40,589 nt of DNA from an uncultured Eubacteriales bacterium (GCA_900545135.1 UQXL01000024.1:1-40589); one strand, 5' to 3'. Numbered from the stretch's first letter, positions 17,149 through 25,227 are shown. A program made the numbers and translations. Notes: generated from the sequence alone by a model not told the origin.

Positions 17149-17910
17149 TTACCTCCTGAAAGAGCAGTTTTTGTTTTCGCAATTTTTACACTTTCCTGCA
17201 TGGCTGGTCTCATCGTGTTCACTTTGCGGTGAACCGCCCTGCCATGGCTCGCTCTGAGATGAGCCGCTCCGGCATGATTTGCTCTGACGCGGTTTATCCT
17301 GACGCGGTGCAGACCCGAAGCCGATGATTGCCGTAACCGATTTTGATGGAGACATCAGCAGACTGTCATTGAGCGAGAGCCCGATCTTTCTGCTGCAGTC
17401 GAGAACGCTGAAAAGCTTCCTCTGCGCATCAAGGGGCAGATCGCCGTAACCGGGGCTGAATCTCGGCCTTAAAAAAAGATTTTCTGCTGCAAGCTTTTCT
17501 TTCATCTCACGATTGAAAACGTCGCAGAGGCTCTCTATCCTCTCGGCGCCTATGGCCTGAAAGCAGAGGGCCTTAGAAGGAGAAATCTTTCCGTATTTGG
17601 CGATTAAGCGATCCATTTCGATGCCTATGGTAGCTGCAAAGACTATGATTCTGTCACAGCCCGTGAGATTTTTGTTCAGATCGCGGCTACGTGAAATCAT
17701 GAAAGAAAGGTCGGTTTTGCAAGCATCAACGTGTATCGCAAATTGACGATAGCATGTCTTGTACACCAATTTTGGCAGCGCCTCGGACAGACATTCCTCC
17801 ACAAGGGAAAGCGTAGTTTCATCAGCCTCCCTGCAGCCCATGTAGCGGAGAATCTCACTTTTGTCCACATGGATATCACTATAAAATTTTGTGAAAACAG
17901 TATCTGTCAT
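17149..17910 (-). CDS. stand-alone methionine synthase reactivation (AdoMet-binding) protein
   Basis: 253 residues. The RFSPGYGDLPLDAQ segment (about 150-163) and the following ILSL-type strands match the AdoMet-binding activation domain found at the end of long MetH proteins. By that family's role it remethylates oxidised cobalamin with SAM so MetH can resume. It lies between metF and metH in one operon, nine bases ahead of the truncated MetH. Residues about 200-238 are a low-complexity Ser/Gln/Pro stretch (SKSCRSGSSQSEPWQG), followed by a cysteine cluster CKNCENKNCSF at the C-terminus, a tail that could bind metal. Start is the ATG with weak ribosome site; no better start is visible. Confidence 0.88.
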   Translation of the reverse strand: MTDTVFTKFYSDIHVDKSEILRYMGCREADETTLSLVEECLSEALPKLVYKTCYRQFAIHVDACKTDLSFMISRSRDLNKNLTGCDRIIVFAATIGIEMDRLIAKYGKISPSKALCFQAIGAERIESLCDVFNREMKEKLAAENLFLRPRFSPGYGDLPLDAQRKLFSVLDCSRKIGLSLNDSLLMSPSKSVTAIIGFGSAPRQDKPRQSKSCRSGSSQSEPWQGGSPQSEHDETSHAGKCKNCENKNCSFRR

Positions 17911-17960
17911 TATTTGACCTCGGATATGAATATTACGCTTTCATGCGGCGTCCATGGGCA

Positions 17961-18074
17961 GAGCTGCAGCCTTACTCGCAAGCGGCGTATTGCACGCGGA
18001 GCTGCAGCCTTACTCGCAAGCGGCGTATTGCACGCGGAGCTGCAGCCTTACTCGCAAGCGGCGTATTGCGCACG
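17961..18074. repeat. 38-bp tandem repeat, three copies, in the metF-reactivator gap
   Basis: Copies start at 17961, 17999 and 18037; each begins GAGCTGCAGCCTTACTCGCA and continues AGCGGCGTATTGCACGCG. The copies are almost identical, differing mainly at the end of the third. The array fills most of the 173 bases between two genes of one operon and would be transcribed. PstI-like CTGCAG and GCTGCAGC palindromes recur in each unit. Confidence 0.9.
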
Positions 18075-18083
18075 TAGCTGAGA

Positions 18084-18959
18084 CTATCCGAGAATATCGG
18101 ACAGATTGCTCTGTATTTTGGCCGCCACGTCCGGCTTGTTCATGGAGTAAACGTGGACGTTTGTGATGTTGTTGGCGTACAGATCTATTATCTGGTCGGT
18201 GGCATAGGCGATTCCGGCCTGCTTCATGGCAGCAGGGTCGGAGCCGAACTTGTCCACCAGGCTCTTGAATCTCTGAGGCACGTATGAGCCCGACAGCTTG
18301 AGCGCCCTTTCGATCTGGTTGGCGTTGGTTATAGGCATGATGCCCGGAATCACGGGAACGGTGATTCCTGCTTCTCTAATCTTATAGAGGAAATTATATA
18401 AAATGTTATTGTCAAAAAACATCTGAGTGGTGAGGAATTCGCACCCCGCGTCCACCTTTTCTTTTAAGTATTTGATGTCTTCTTTCTGGTTCAAGCTCTC
18501 AGGATGGATTTCCGGATAACAGGCTCCGCCGATGCAGAAATCCGCTCCGCTTTCCTTGAGCTGCCTTATGAGGTCGACGGCGTGCCTGTAATGCCATTTG
18601 CTCCTGTCCTGACCCTCCATTTCCGGAGTGATGTCGCCGCGGAGAGCCATGACGTTCTCTATGCCCGCTTCTTTCATATGCTCGATCATTTCCCTTACCG
18701 TCTGTTCAGTCGATGAAACGCAGGTGAGGTGAGCCAGCGTAGAAACGCCGTAAAGCTCCTTTATATTTTTAGCTATATCCAGAGTGTATTTGCTGGTGCC
18801 GCCGACCGCACCGTAGGTTACGCTCATAAAGGACGGTTTGAGCTTGGCTATTTCCTCGGTGGCGGTCTTTACGCTGTCAAAGGACGAGCTGACCTTAGGC
18901 GGAAACACCTCAAAGGATAAAGATAATTTTTCGCTTTTTAATAGATTGATAAGCTTCAT
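18084..18959 (-). CDS. metF: 5,10-methylenetetrahydrofolate reductase
   Basis: 291 residues, a single TIM-barrel flavoprotein of normal MetF length. It reduces methylene-THF to methyl-THF, the methyl donor for MetH. Seen: LSFEVFPPK near the N-terminus, the folate/FAD motifs MSVTYGAVGG, AHLTC and VMALRGD, FCIGGACYPEIHPE, and CEFLTTQMFFD. It heads the - strand operon metF, reactivator, metH. A promoter is visible 93-122 bases upstream. No SAM or cobalamin riboswitch was recognised in the leader. Confidence 0.95.
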   Translation of the reverse strand: MKLINLLKSEKLSLSFEVFPPKVSSSFDSVKTATEEIAKLKPSFMSVTYGAVGGTSKYTLDIAKNIKELYGVSTLAHLTCVSSTEQTVREMIEHMKEAGIENVMALRGDITPEMEGQDRSKWHYRHAVDLIRQLKESGADFCIGGACYPEIHPESLNQKEDIKYLKEKVDAGCEFLTTQMFFDNNILYNFLYKIREAGITVPVIPGIMPITNANQIERALKLSGSYVPQRFKSLVDKFGSDPAAMKQAGIAYATDQIIDLYANNITNVHVYSMNKPDVAAKIQSNLSDILG

Positions 18960-19051
18960 GCTTCTGCTCCTGTCAAGTTGTATTAGTTTTGCTGTTTTGA
19001 ACGGACTTTTGCCATGACGCGTTTACAAGCGCCGCTGAAATATTACTTCTA

Positions 19052-19081
19052 ATTATACTACGGCTTGCGGAGGCAAGGCAA
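19052..19081 (-). promoter_or_regulatory. probable metF operon promoter
   Basis: On the - strand, TTGCCT (19076-19081) and TATAAT (19052-19057) are separated by 18 bases. The leader to metF is about 85 bases and has no obvious riboswitch. Confidence 0.6.
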
Positions 19082-19325
19082 GAGTTTAGGGTGGGGAAAG
19101 ATAAAGGAATTGGGGAAAAGGCATATGAATATCCGCCTTTCTTATTCCCATATTATTGGCGCAAGAAACTGAATGATATTTGAAATGAGAAAGCCAACTG
19201 TGAAATTGAGTAGGTGCAAAAGAAATCATTTAAATGTTGAGTTTATTATTTGTGCGGAATTTTCAATATTGCCAAAATCTAAATATGGCAAAAGAGATAA
19301 GGGTTCAACGCTAAAACAGAGACCG

Positions 19326-19481
19326 TTAACTATCAAAGGCAAAACAATCAAAGGGATAAAAATAGAAATATAATATAGGAAAAGAGCGAGCACTATATAT
19401 ATTATCGATCATCTTCGAAATACTCTTGTCAAACTTCTTCAGCGTTTTGATTACTTTGTTCGTAAATGCAACTTTACACAT
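19326..19481 (-). pseudogene. truncated RelE-type toxin stump
   Basis: An ATG at 19481 overlaps the antitoxin stop by one base (TAATG), the normal coupled layout. The first about 25 codons (MCKVAFTNKVIKTLKKFDKS) match the N-terminal helix of RelE/ParE-type toxins. After this the frame diverges into hydrophobic, AT-rich residues and stops at 19326, about 51 codons in total against 85-95 for an intact toxin. The strand and catalytic C-terminal residues are missing, so no active toxin is expected. Confidence 0.65.
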
Positions 19482-19702
19482 TATCGCAAGCCCAGCTCTT
19501 TCTCTGCCTCTTCAAGAGTATATCTTTTCGGATTTCTCTTAAAATTTTCCTTTGCCTCTTTAAATAATTCAAGGTCCAGTTCGTCTTCTATTTTTTCAAT
19601 GGCGCGCTGCCTCATAAATTCCGATACAGTCATCCCGTGCATATTTGCATAGCTGCGTATCAATTCATCCTCGGCGGGATTCAGTCTAATTGAAATAGTC
19701 AT
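19481..19702 (-). CDS. RHH antitoxin of a type II toxin-antitoxin pair
   Basis: 73 residues. The N-terminus (MTISIRLNPAEDELIRSYANMHGMTVSEFMR) is a ribbon-helix-helix DNA-binding fold, and the C-terminal half (ELDLELFKEAKENFKRNPKRYTLEEAEKEL, in parts) fits the toxin-wrapping tail of RelB-like DUF6290 antitoxins. An 8-bp perfect palindrome overlaps its promoter and is a likely autoregulatory site. The toxin gene behind it is a stump, so this is probably an orphan antitoxin kept as a repressor or as protection against related toxins. Confidence 0.85.
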   Translation of the reverse strand: MTISIRLNPAEDELIRSYANMHGMTVSEFMRQRAIEKIEDELDLELFKEAKENFKRNPKRYTLEEAEKELGLR

Positions 19703-19718
19703 TTTTATCGCCCCCTTT

Positions 19719-19755
19719 CGTAATACGTTGTATTACGGTCTTGCGGTTATGTCAA
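19719..19755 (-). promoter_or_regulatory. antitoxin promoter with overlapping palindromic operator
   Basis: On the - strand, TTGACA (19750-19755) is 17 bases from TACAAC (19727-19732). CGTAATAC (19719-19726) and GTATTACG (19730-19737) form an 8-bp perfect inverted repeat across the -10, the expected place for RHH autorepression. Confidence 0.7.
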
Positions 19756-19860
19756 CGCAAGACTCCCGGAACGAAATGTGTAGCTTTCTTTTAAAGCATC
19801 AACGGTCGAATATTCGCTTGCATCAATCTGCATTTTTTCATAGTTGTGCACTCATTGTTT

Positions 19861-20376
19861 TCATTCTGCTCTTTCTCCTGTACGTTTCTTTTTATAAATC
19901 CGATAAATAAAAAAGGATGCTGCCATCAACATAATCTCTACACCTAGCGCAATCAGAAAACCGGGTGAAGACACATCAGTAATATTTATACCTATGATAG
20001 GCAGCGTTATGGTGGGCGGAAGCATTCCAAGAAGGCATCCAATAAAATAAGGGATAGAGACCATAACCGCTGTTCCGCACAGATTCAGGAAAATTGCGAC
20101 CGCTAATGAAAAGAGAATTCCATCCACTGCATAAAGTATTCCACAATAAAAAACAATACTTAGACTCTTTAGTGCAAACAACAGTAGTATAACAAGTGCA
20201 GCAAGCACAGGTGATTTTGGGGTGAAAGCGAGGATTTTCTCGATGGATATTTCATTCTTATACCGTATACAAATTAAAATGATGATCACCCAAATACAAA
20301 GGAACGGTATCCACCATAGTTTGAGATGATACCCATCTAATAAAATTGATTCATTTTTTATTTTTAATTTTCTCAA
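19861..20376 (-). CDS. TVP38/TMEM64 (VTT)-family membrane protein with its core deleted
   Basis: 171 residues against about 220-230 for the family. The N-terminal part is typical: one membrane segment, then SPVLAALVILLLFALKSLSI and YAVDGILFSLAVAIFLNLCGTAV. The C-terminal part is also typical: GMLPPTITLPIIGINITDVSSP and a last membrane segment with a basic tail. Between IPYFIG and CLLGMLP the central VTT segment (roughly 55-60 residues, including the reentrant-loop core) is absent and the frame is kept. The reading frame is otherwise clean. It follows the hdeD-like gene on the same strand, behind a terminator hairpin. Transport or lipid-scramblase activity is doubtful without the core. Confidence 0.7.
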   Translation of the reverse strand: MRKLKIKNESILLDGYHLKLWWIPFLCIWVIIILICIRYKNEISIEKILAFTPKSPVLAALVILLLFALKSLSIVFYCGILYAVDGILFSLAVAIFLNLCGTAVMVSIPYFIGCLLGMLPPTITLPIIGINITDVSSPGFLIALGVEIMLMAASFFIYRIYKKKRTGERAE

Positions 20377-20412
20377 ATCATTTTAACCTCGCAGTCATGA
20401 GTATTTAATTTT

Positions 20413-20456
20413 CTAAAAACATAGGCACGCCTGATGAAATTGGCATGGCGCGCCTA
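20413..20456 (-). terminator. terminator after the HdeD-like gene
   Basis: On the - strand TAGGCGCGCC pairs with GGCGTGCCTA (one G-U pair), loop 15 bases, then TGTTTTTAG. It separates the HdeD-like and VTT genes. Confidence 0.65.
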
Positions 20457-20497
20457 TATACTGTCTCTTTCATACTAAGTCATAAATATCAGAAGTC

Positions 20498-21103
20498 CTA
20501 ATCAACATTGCTCCAATCAGCATCTATTACGACATTATTTCCGTCGTCTTCATGAATTTTGACAGATTTTATCGTTTTTAAAATACAAGTAATCAGATAA
20601 AGATTCTGGATTCCGCTGATGATGAGCGATACACCAACAAAAATCATAAGGGCAAAAGCACCGCTAAAAGGATCCACGAACAGTAAGAACGCAAAAATCG
20701 TACCAAGCACGCCAAGCACCATGGACATCCACCAATTACCCATTCCGAAACGGCGCATTTCAACGGACATTTGAATATCAAAGACACTGCTCATGATGAT
20801 ATACAGCCCGACAGCAATTGGCAGAAACGCTATTGCACCAGTGGGATGTATTAAAAGCAGAATACCAATCAAGATACTGCAAATACCGAGCGTGAGATCA
20901 AAGCGGAAAAATACGCCTACAAAGCCAAGTTTAAAATACCGCACCAACTCATAAGCGCCGCCCGCAATGCAAAGTATGCCTAAAAGGAAGCAGACTACGA
21001 CTGCAGAAATATCCGGCCAAATTACAATCAGAATACCGAGAACAATAATACAACAGCTGACGATGCTGGCCCATGTACGAAATTGTTTCCATGCTTTTGA
21101 CAT
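20498..21103 (-). CDS. HdeD-like (DUF308) membrane protein
   Basis: 201 residues from the ATG at 21103, chosen for the GGAGG site seven to eleven bases upstream; a GTG at 21112 is the alternative. Six membrane segments in three pairs are visible, with the repeated LGIL(S/C)I.(I/L)G...L pattern typical of DUF308. HdeD was first linked to acid resistance in enterobacteria; in Firmicutes its role is not settled. It lies about 110 bases downstream of metK on the same strand and may be part of its transcript. The C-terminal tail is acidic and soluble. Confidence 0.8.
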   Translation of the reverse strand: MSKAWKQFRTWASIVSCCIIVLGILIVIWPDISAVVVCFLLGILCIAGGAYELVRYFKLGFVGVFFRFDLTLGICSILIGILLLIHPTGAIAFLPIAVGLYIIMSSVFDIQMSVEMRRFGMGNWWMSMVLGVLGTIFAFLLFVDPFSGAFALMIFVGVSLIISGIQNLYLITCILKTIKSVKIHEDDGNNVVIDADWSNVD

Positions 21104-21213
21104 ATTGTACACCTCCTACACACCAGCTTCTTCTTGTTCAGAATTCTTATGAGCAAGAAAGTTGTATGTCACCATGCAGCCTCCCACAATGATTATTCCA
21201 GCACATAAACATT

Positions 21214-22407
21214 TTAAAAATTTTGACGTTTTTCCTGTCTCCTTTCCGCCATAATAAGCTTCTTTAATTTATTCGCAATATCCGTCTGTTCCCAAGGCAT
21301 CCGGCTTGCATTAGAGCCGAAATGACCAAAACAGGAAACAGAAGAATAGATTGGCTTTCTAAGATTAAATTTCCTTATAATTGCTGCCGGACGTAAATCT
21401 ACTGTCTGAAGCAATGCATCCAGGACATCATATTTTGGAACTTTCTCTGTTCCAAAAGTATCAATACGCACGGAAATCGGTTCGGCTAGACCGATGGAAT
21501 AACTCAGCTGTACCTCGCAACGGTCAGCAAGACCGGCAGCGACAACATTCTTTGCCATATACCGGGCCATATAAGCGCCGCTACGATCCACCTTGGTTGC
21601 ATCCTTACCAGAGAATGAACCACCGCCATGACGAGCATAACCGCCATATGTATCAGTAATCAACTTTCTTCCTGTCAGACCGGAATCTCCGGCTGGCCCG
21701 CCGATTACGAAGCGTCCGGTAGGATTTATAAAATACTGGGTATTTTCATCTACCATATCTGGCGGAAGTGTAGGGATGATAACATGGGTCAGGATATCGC
21801 TGCGTACATCGGCAATATTCGCTGAATCTAGATGCTGTGCGGATACAATTACCGTAGAAACACGCACGGGTACATCATTTTCATATTCTACTGTAACCTG
21901 GGTCTTTCCATCAGGAAGAAGATACGGCAGCTCAGCGGTTCTCCGCACCAACTCCAGCCGTTTTGTAAGCGCATGTGCTAACTCGATAGGCAAAGGCATG
22001 AAATTATCGGTCTCACGGCAGGCGTAGCCGAACATCATTCCCTGATCTCCAGCGCCGCTATTCAAATCCTCGCTTTTTACCCTGCGGGTGATGCCCATGC
22101 TAATGTCCGGGGATTGCTCATGAAAATCTACACGGATATGACAAGTTTCCGCATCGAAGCCATGTCCGTGTGCGGTATAGCCGATTTTGTTGATGACCGA
22201 GCGGGCTACTTTTTCATAATCAACCTTTGCGGTAGTTGTTACCTCGCCGAAAATATGGAGTTGGTCTGTCGCGCAGGTAACTTCACAGGCAACTCTCGCC
22301 TCTGGATCCTGTCGCAGGATTTCATCGAGAATCTTGTCGGCAATCTGATCACATACTTTATCTGGATGTCCACGAGTGACTGATTCAGATGTAAAATAAC
22401 TGGACAT
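21214..22407 (-). CDS. metK: S-adenosylmethionine synthetase, diverged form
   Basis: 397 residues. It makes SAM from methionine and ATP. Motifs are complete: SESVTRGHPDK at the N-terminus, the ATP/magnesium loops GDQGMMFGYA and GGPAGDSGLTGRK, and the phosphate-binding DTYGGYARHGGGSFSGKD. Several positions differ from the usual clostridial MetK (SVTRGHPDK for SVTEGHPDK, GACRETDNFMPLPIELAH region, a basic C-terminal tail MAERRQEKRQNF). It sits 69 bases downstream of a radical SAM gene on the same strand, with a strong TAGGAGG site, so it is probably a second, dedicated copy. No SAM riboswitch is seen in the gap. Confidence 0.93.
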   Translation of the reverse strand: MSSYFTSESVTRGHPDKVCDQIADKILDEILRQDPEARVACEVTCATDQLHIFGEVTTTAKVDYEKVARSVINKIGYTAHGHGFDAETCHIRVDFHEQSPDISMGITRRVKSEDLNSGAGDQGMMFGYACRETDNFMPLPIELAHALTKRLELVRRTAELPYLLPDGKTQVTVEYENDVPVRVSTVIVSAQHLDSANIADVRSDILTHVIIPTLPPDMVDENTQYFINPTGRFVIGGPAGDSGLTGRKLITDTYGGYARHGGGSFSGKDATKVDRSGAYMARYMAKNVVAAGLADRCEVQLSYSIGLAEPISVRIDTFGTEKVPKYDVLDALLQTVDLRPAAIIRKFNLRKPIYSSVSCFGHFGSNASRMPWEQTDIANKLKKLIMAERRQEKRQNF

Positions 22408-22476
22408 GTTTATTCCTCCTATTATAATATAGTTCCCAAGGCGGCTCTGACAGGTGTAGCCTGCCCAATTGATTTA

Positions 22477-23823
22477 TTACTTCTTGGCCTCATGGGCCGC
22501 AGCCCATAATTCATCCGCAACGGGCTTCCAGCACGCTGCGTACTTATCACATTTAGTACACAGGTGATCGGCAGATTCCGGAGATTGCAGATCGGTGGAA
22601 TGCGCTCCAGATTTCTCTACCATTGCCCGCAGTTTTTCAGGGTTTTCCAGCATCGGACAGGGACGGAACATATTCTCGTTGAAAGGCTGACCGTCATGGT
22701 AAGCCATAAACATCGGACCGCGCAGAGCATCCAGCAAAGACTTTTCACGGATATTGGAATCAGAGTAGTGGATGAACACGCAGGGGTCCACATCGCCGTT
22801 GGCGTTGATATGTAAGTAGCGGCGTCCGCCTGCGATACAGCCGCCTACATACTCAGCATCATTCTGGAAGTCCATCGCAAACAGCGGTTTCTCGGCACGA
22901 TACTTGCGAACTCTACGATATACTTCGATTCTCTGTTCAGGGGTAGGCAGAAGCTCAGTAGAGGCATCGTTACCCACGGGCATATAGTGGAAGTACCAGA
23001 TAAAGTAAGCTCCCAAATCGATCAGCTTGTCATAGAACTCCGCAGAGGTGATGGAATCATAATTTGCGCTGGTATAGCAAGCGGAGATACCATAGAGCAG
23101 CTTTTTTCTTCTCAGAAGGTTCATGGCCTTGATGACCTTTTGATAGATACCATCGCCGCGGCGTCCGTCGGTAGCTTCCTCAAAGCCCTCCAGAGAGATG
23201 GCCGGAACAAAGTTACCCACTTCCAACATTTCATCGGCAAGCTTTTCATCGATTAGGGTGGCGTTGGTAAAACATAAGAAAATGCAGTCGGAATGCTCAC
23301 GGCACAGCTTCATCAAGTCTGCCTTACGGATTAAAGGCTCACCGCCGGTGTATATGTACATATACACACCCAGTTCCTTGCCCTGGCGGATGATGCTGTC
23401 TATCTCGTCATAGGTAAGGTTCAGCTTGTTGCCATATTCAGCAGCCCAACAACCGGTGCAGTGCAGATTGCAAGCCGAAGTCGGATCCAGCAGAATTGCC
23501 CACGGGATATTGCAGCCGTATTTTTCACGACACTCCTCCTGTTTGGGCCAGCCAATCAAATTAGCGTTGATGAAGAAATTGACCGCAGTGGTTTTTACCA
23601 CAAAAGGATCCACTTCCTGGATCAGATTACGGATATAGGAATAATAGGGATGGTCGGGGTTTTCCAACGCTTCACGAATGACTTTGCGCTGACCCTCGAA
23701 CTCGCCTCCGGAGAACTTGTCTGCCCAATGCATAATTTTGAGTAGATTAGTCTCTGGGTCTTTGTAAAGATAGTCAAATGCTTTTTCTAAACCGAACCTT
23801 TTCAGTGTTGTTGAAATATTCAT
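22477..23823 (-). CDS. radical SAM enzyme with SPASM-like C-terminal cysteines, function unknown
   Basis: 448 residues. The radical SAM cluster motif is C118xxxC122xxC125 (ACNLHCTGC), followed by the GGEP motif (YTGGEPLIRKADL) and ISLEGFEEATDGRRG, typical of the AdoMet radical barrel. The C-terminal third carries further cysteines (GGCIAGG, DPCVF, RPCPM, LCTKCDKYAACWKP) laid out like a SPASM or twitch domain that holds auxiliary iron-sulfur clusters. The N-terminal 110 residues are a helical extension. Such enzymes usually modify peptides or proteins; no precursor peptide gene was found beside it. The downstream metK and upstream TetR and ArsR regulators suggest a SAM-fuelled, inducible unit. 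The terminator behind tetR implies its own promoter. Confidence 0.85.
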   Translation of the reverse strand: MNISTTLKRFGLEKAFDYLYKDPETNLLKIMHWADKFSGGEFEGQRKVIREALENPDHPYYSYIRNLIQEVDPFVVKTTAVNFFINANLIGWPKQEECREKYGCNIPWAILLDPTSACNLHCTGCWAAEYGNKLNLTYDEIDSIIRQGKELGVYMYIYTGGEPLIRKADLMKLCREHSDCIFLCFTNATLIDEKLADEMLEVGNFVPAISLEGFEEATDGRRGDGIYQKVIKAMNLLRRKKLLYGISACYTSANYDSITSAEFYDKLIDLGAYFIWYFHYMPVGNDASTELLPTPEQRIEVYRRVRKYRAEKPLFAMDFQNDAEYVGGCIAGGRRYLHINANGDVDPCVFIHYSDSNIREKSLLDALRGPMFMAYHDGQPFNENMFRPCPMLENPEKLRAMVEKSGAHSTDLQSPESADHLCTKCDKYAACWKPVADELWAAAHEAKK

Positions 23824-23974
23824 GATAAGCCTCCTGTTTTATTTTTGTATTTAATGTATCGACTGCGAATTCATACCGGCTCAGAATTCATCAACCGTTT
23901 CAGCATCCAACTCCCATTGCATCTGATGTCTTTCAGGAAGTTTATCTTGCTGTGAGGCGAGCCGGAATTTATTC

Positions 23975-23995
23975 GTTATTACCAGTATAGATAAC
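23975..23995 (-). promoter_or_regulatory. possible TetR operator and -10 upstream of the radical SAM gene
   Basis: GTTAT and ATAAC arms bracket TATACT on the - strand (23984-23989), a plausible -10 located 150 bases ahead of the radical SAM ATG. The site lies between the tetR terminator and the enzyme gene. Arm length is only five bases, so the operator reading is tentative. Confidence 0.35.
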
Positions 23996-24016
23996 AAAAG
24001 AAGTGTGCACCACTGA

Positions 24017-24051
24017 GAAAAAAAGAGGTTTCCCCCATTTGGGAGAAACCT
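24017..24051 (-). terminator. strong rho-independent terminator after tetR
   Basis: On the - strand AGGTTTCTCCC, AAAT loop, GGGGGAAACCT (one mismatch), then CTTTTTTTC. It closes the ArsR-TetR transcript 52 bases after the TetR stop. Confidence 0.85.
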
Positions 24052-24103
24052 GCGTAATTCATTGATATTTGCACAAATCGAACTTTTTGTCCTAAAATTG
24101 TTG

Positions 24104-24673
24104 CTAATCTTTTTCTTCCTGATTAGGCTCGAGCCTTAAGTAAGAGCTAATACTGCTGTCTAAGAAATCAAGGATTGGGTCAAATACTGCATCTATATCA
24201 TCTTTCATACCATTATACATATATTTCAGCAAAAATCCAAAAATCGTATAGCAAAAGACGCTGGACATCGTCTGTATACTCGTTTCGCAAATCTGCTCTC
24301 CTTCCAGGCGCATCCGAAACATGGCGTCTATATCTTCTAGCAAAACATCAAAAACATACCGCTCCAATCGGTCACGAGAAATTGAATTAAAAACATGATT
24401 GACTGTGTTTCTGTTGTCCTGGAATCTGTGCAGAAGCTCTTTGAGAACATCTTTCCATTCATTGGTCAAAAATACCTGTGTAGCCTTTCTCCCCAGTTTA
24501 ATATCCAGCCACTCATCTAAAAGGGCATAGATATCGTGATAATGATAATAGAACGTGTTGGAACTAATTTCACACCTCGCTACAAGCGCAGAAACCGTTA
24601 TTTTATCAAAAGGCATTTCACTAATCATTTCGTCAAATGTCCTCAAAATTGCTTTTTCCGTCAGTTTTGCCAT
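24104..24673 (-). CDS. TetR/AcrR-family regulator
   Basis: 189 residues. The N-terminal HTH is MAKLTEKAILRTFDEMISEM then DKITVSALVARCEISSNTFYYHYHD (the FYYHY box is typical of TetR). The C-terminal ligand domain is helical with no family-specific motif I recognise. It lies between arsR (70 bases upstream) and the radical SAM gene (280 bases downstream), separated from the latter by a terminator. It likely controls the radical SAM-metK unit, but that is inference from position. Inducer unknown. Confidence 0.85.
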   Translation of the reverse strand: MAKLTEKAILRTFDEMISEMPFDKITVSALVARCEISSNTFYYHYHDIYALLDEWLDIKLGRKATQVFLTNEWKDVLKELLHRFQDNRNTVNHVFNSISRDRLERYVFDVLLEDIDAMFRMRLEGEQICETSIQTMSSVFCYTIFGFLLKYMYNGMKDDIDAVFDPILDFLDSSISSYLRLEPNQEEKD

Positions 24674-24743
24674 ACTTTCTCCTCTCTGTGCCCTTAATTT
24701 GGCATGGTGTTTCCATTCATATCACTTCATACAATAGAGCGGT

Positions 24744-25094
24744 CTATAAAGCATAACTATCCACAACTTTTTGCGTAATAATTGTTTTTACATGCTCTAG
24801 CAGGAACATTAAATCGCTGATTCTGCTGCCGCTTGGATCAAAATAATAATACACAAAGCGACCGTCTTTTCGACTCTTTATAATACCGGCATCTTTTAGT
24901 ATTTGAAGATGGTGAGATACTGCTGGCCGGCTTAAAGATGTCTTTTCTGCAATGTCCACGACACGGACGCCGGAGTCCTGCATCTGAACCATAAGAATGA
25001 GCAATTGTTGCCGCATTTCATCTCCAAGAGCAATCAATGTTTTTTGACAGGCAGTAAACTCTTGACAAAGATGCTTAATTTCACTTTTATTCAA
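24744..25094 (-). CDS. ArsR-family winged-helix repressor
   Basis: 116 residues. The winged HTH is clear (IAEKTSLSRPAVSHHLQILKDAGIIKSRKDGRF), with YYYFDPSG after the wing. The metal-binding CVC box of ArsR/CadC is not present, so the signal is not simply arsenite or cadmium; a Cys at residue 10 and one at 17 are the only cysteines. It has its own strong promoter with a 12-bp palindrome at the start site, a sign of self-repression. It begins the arsR-tetR transcript. Confidence 0.85.
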   Translation of the reverse strand: MNKSEIKHLCQEFTACQKTLIALGDEMRQQLLILMVQMQDSGVRVVDIAEKTSLSRPAVSHHLQILKDAGIIKSRKDGRFVYYYFDPSGSRISDLMFLLEHVKTIITQKVVDSYAL

Positions 25095-25123
25095 ATCTGC
25101 CCTCCACCTTTCACATTATATGT

Positions 25124-25168
25124 TTAAGTACTTAATTGTATTATATAGCGAAAAGCTGAAATTTGCAA
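25124..25168 (-). promoter_or_regulatory. arsR promoter with palindromic operator
   Basis: On the - strand TTGCAA (25163-25168) is 17 bases from TATAAT (25140-25145). The perfect palindrome TTAAGTACTTAA (25124-25135) covers the predicted start site. Confidence 0.75.
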
Positions 25169-25227
25169 TATATCACGTGTTCTCATTATGGATTTTGTGA
25201 GCAGTTGTAAGTCATTTGGAAGTTGTT

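Noticed and set aside
18960..19051. Possible SAM or cobalamin riboswitch in the metF leader
   Set aside because: The leader is under 100 bases and lacks the conserved core pairings of either class.
19173..19373. 66-codon frame on the + strand between metF and the toxin stump
   Set aside because: Lys-rich, no ribosome site, no known motif, and it overlaps the toxin remnant on the other strand.
22408..22476. Possible SAM riboswitch ahead of metK
   Set aside because: Only 69 bases separate metK from the radical SAM gene and no riboswitch core is visible.
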